Below are positions 63,522-64,000 of a DNA stretch of 64,000 nucleotides, in pieces. The stretch covers positions 1-64,000 of the forward strand of contig SPEL01000005.1 of NCBI GenBank assembly GCA_009360885.1. Reading direction: 5' to 3'. Position 1 is the first letter of the stretch. The number at the start of each line of letters is the position of its first letter. This stretch comes from Sphingobium sp. (GTDB lineage Bacteria > Pseudomonadota > Alphaproteobacteria > Sphingomonadales > Sphingomonadaceae). The translations under genes and the position numbers were made by a program. The notes beneath the pieces were generated by a model. It searched no databases, was not told where the DNA came from, and saw nothing but the letters and a program-made list of their open reading frames with translations.

Positions 63522-64000
63522 ATGCGTGCAGCACTTCATCACAGTTTCGGCGATCCGGCCAAAGTCCTTGCCCTTGGGGAAAGCCCGGTGCCCCAGCCTG
63601 AAGCGAACGAGGTGCGAATCAGGACGATCCTGTCGCCTATTCACAATCATGATCTCTGGACCGTACGCGGCAGCTACGGCTACAAACCCGAATTACCTGC
63701 TATCGGCGGTTCAGAGGCTGTCGGCATTGTCGATGCGCTTGGAGACGGCGTTACCGGCATCAATGTCGGCCAGCGCGTTTCCGTCGCTTCGGTTCATGGT
63801 TCATGGGCCGAATATTTCCTCGCACCTGCGGGCGGGCTGGTTCCCGTGCCCGATGCCATTTCCGATGAGGCAGCGGCGCAGTTGATCGCCATGCCGTTCA
63901 GCGCGATTTCATTGCTGGATTTTCTGGATGTCCGGGCCGGCGACTGGATCATCCAGAACACCGCCAATGGTGCCGTCGGCAAGACGCTGGGGATGTTGGC
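63522..64000 (+). CDS. MDR/quinone-oxidoreductase-like zinc-binding dehydrogenase, partial at window end
   Basis: The first 159 codons run to the window edge. GroES-like N-terminal domain of the medium-chain dehydrogenase/reductase superfamily: M-R-A-A-L-H-H-S-F-G-D-P, I-H-N-H-D-L-W-T-V-R-G, the conserved G-S-E-A-V-G-I-V and the start of the cofactor domain. AAGGA stands ahead of the ATG, 11 bases after ohr. Catalytic zinc ligands are not evident, so an NADPH:quinone or enoyl reductase is likelier than an alcohol dehydrogenase. The 3' part is missing from this window. Confidence 0.88.
   Translation, partial: MRAALHHSFGDPAKVLALGESPVPQPEANEVRIRTILSPIHNHDLWTVRGSYGYKPELPAIGGSEAVGIVDALGDGVTGINVGQRVSVASVHGSWAEYFLAPAGGLVPVPDAISDEAAAQLIAMPFSAISLLDFLDVRAGDWIIQNTANGAVGKTLGML

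Overview
The window looks like a piece of a Sphingomonadales (Sphingomonadaceae-type) alphaproteobacterial chromosome. The grounds are the hisS-prfA-prmC-DUF4167 order, a hemC-hemD-mitofilin-like cluster divergent from tsaD-gpsA, a TorF-type porin, the moderately GC-rich composition, TTG/GTG starts, and a GTTC-N7-GTTC SOS box of the alphaproteobacterial type. No rRNA, CRISPR array, prophage or plasmid functions were seen. High GC produces many long antisense reading frames; these were discarded.

Layout. 0.2-6.5 kb: a flippase, a glycosyltransferase-like protein, a CBS-domain protein and two tandem DUF4139 secreted proteins. 6.8-11.2 kb: a minus-strand translation operon (hisS, prfA, prmC) followed by a DUF4167 protein. 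11.4-17.9 kb: an M61 peptidase, pyrophosphatase, queF, a sulfurtransferase-metC pair behind a structured leader, and a TorF porin. 18-28.9 kb: a second flippase, gpsA and tsaD facing hemC-hemD-mitofilin-like, then oligopeptidase B facing an M24 aminopeptidase, and a small basic protein. 29.0 kb: tRNA-Thr(GGT). 29.4-39.6 kb: a more accessory stretch with two SDRs, a MarR regulator, a TonB receptor followed by a Ca-dependent phosphoinositide-type phospholipase C and an MFS carrier, a regulator built from two TetR units, and two related palindromic 70-bp repeats. 39.7-42.4 kb: two L,D-transpeptidases with a lipoprotein between them. 42.4-45.1 kb: a DNA repair pair (DUF4130-UdgX-like plus radical SAM) with an SOS box at its start. 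45.2-51.3 kb: a beta-helix protein, FMN reductase, TetR and a DUF2339 membrane protein. 51.4-57.4 kb: a lower-GC island with two membrane acyltransferases, one fused to an adenylation domain and a carrier domain, and an IS1380-family element inserted in codon 8 of that fusion. 57.5-64 kb: small regulated detoxification or lipid modules (HxlR/NmrA/NTF2, TetR/oleate hydratase, TetR/Ohr/MDR oxidoreductase).

The most interesting points are these. (1) The SOS-linked UdgX-like protein keeps the family architecture but lacks the Glu and His used for covalent uracil capture in characterised UdgX. (2) The adenylation-carrier-acyltransferase fusion looks like a one-protein acyl activation and export-acylation machine. 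Its true GTG start and Shine-Dalgarno can be reconstructed on the far side of the IS, so this copy is probably broken. (3) A TonB receptor, secreted phospholipase C, MFS carrier and tandem-TetR regulator may form a phospholipid or inositol scavenging locus. (4) There is a plausible structured leader RNA ahead of the sulfur amino-acid operon. Functions come from motif recognition by eye, without database searches.
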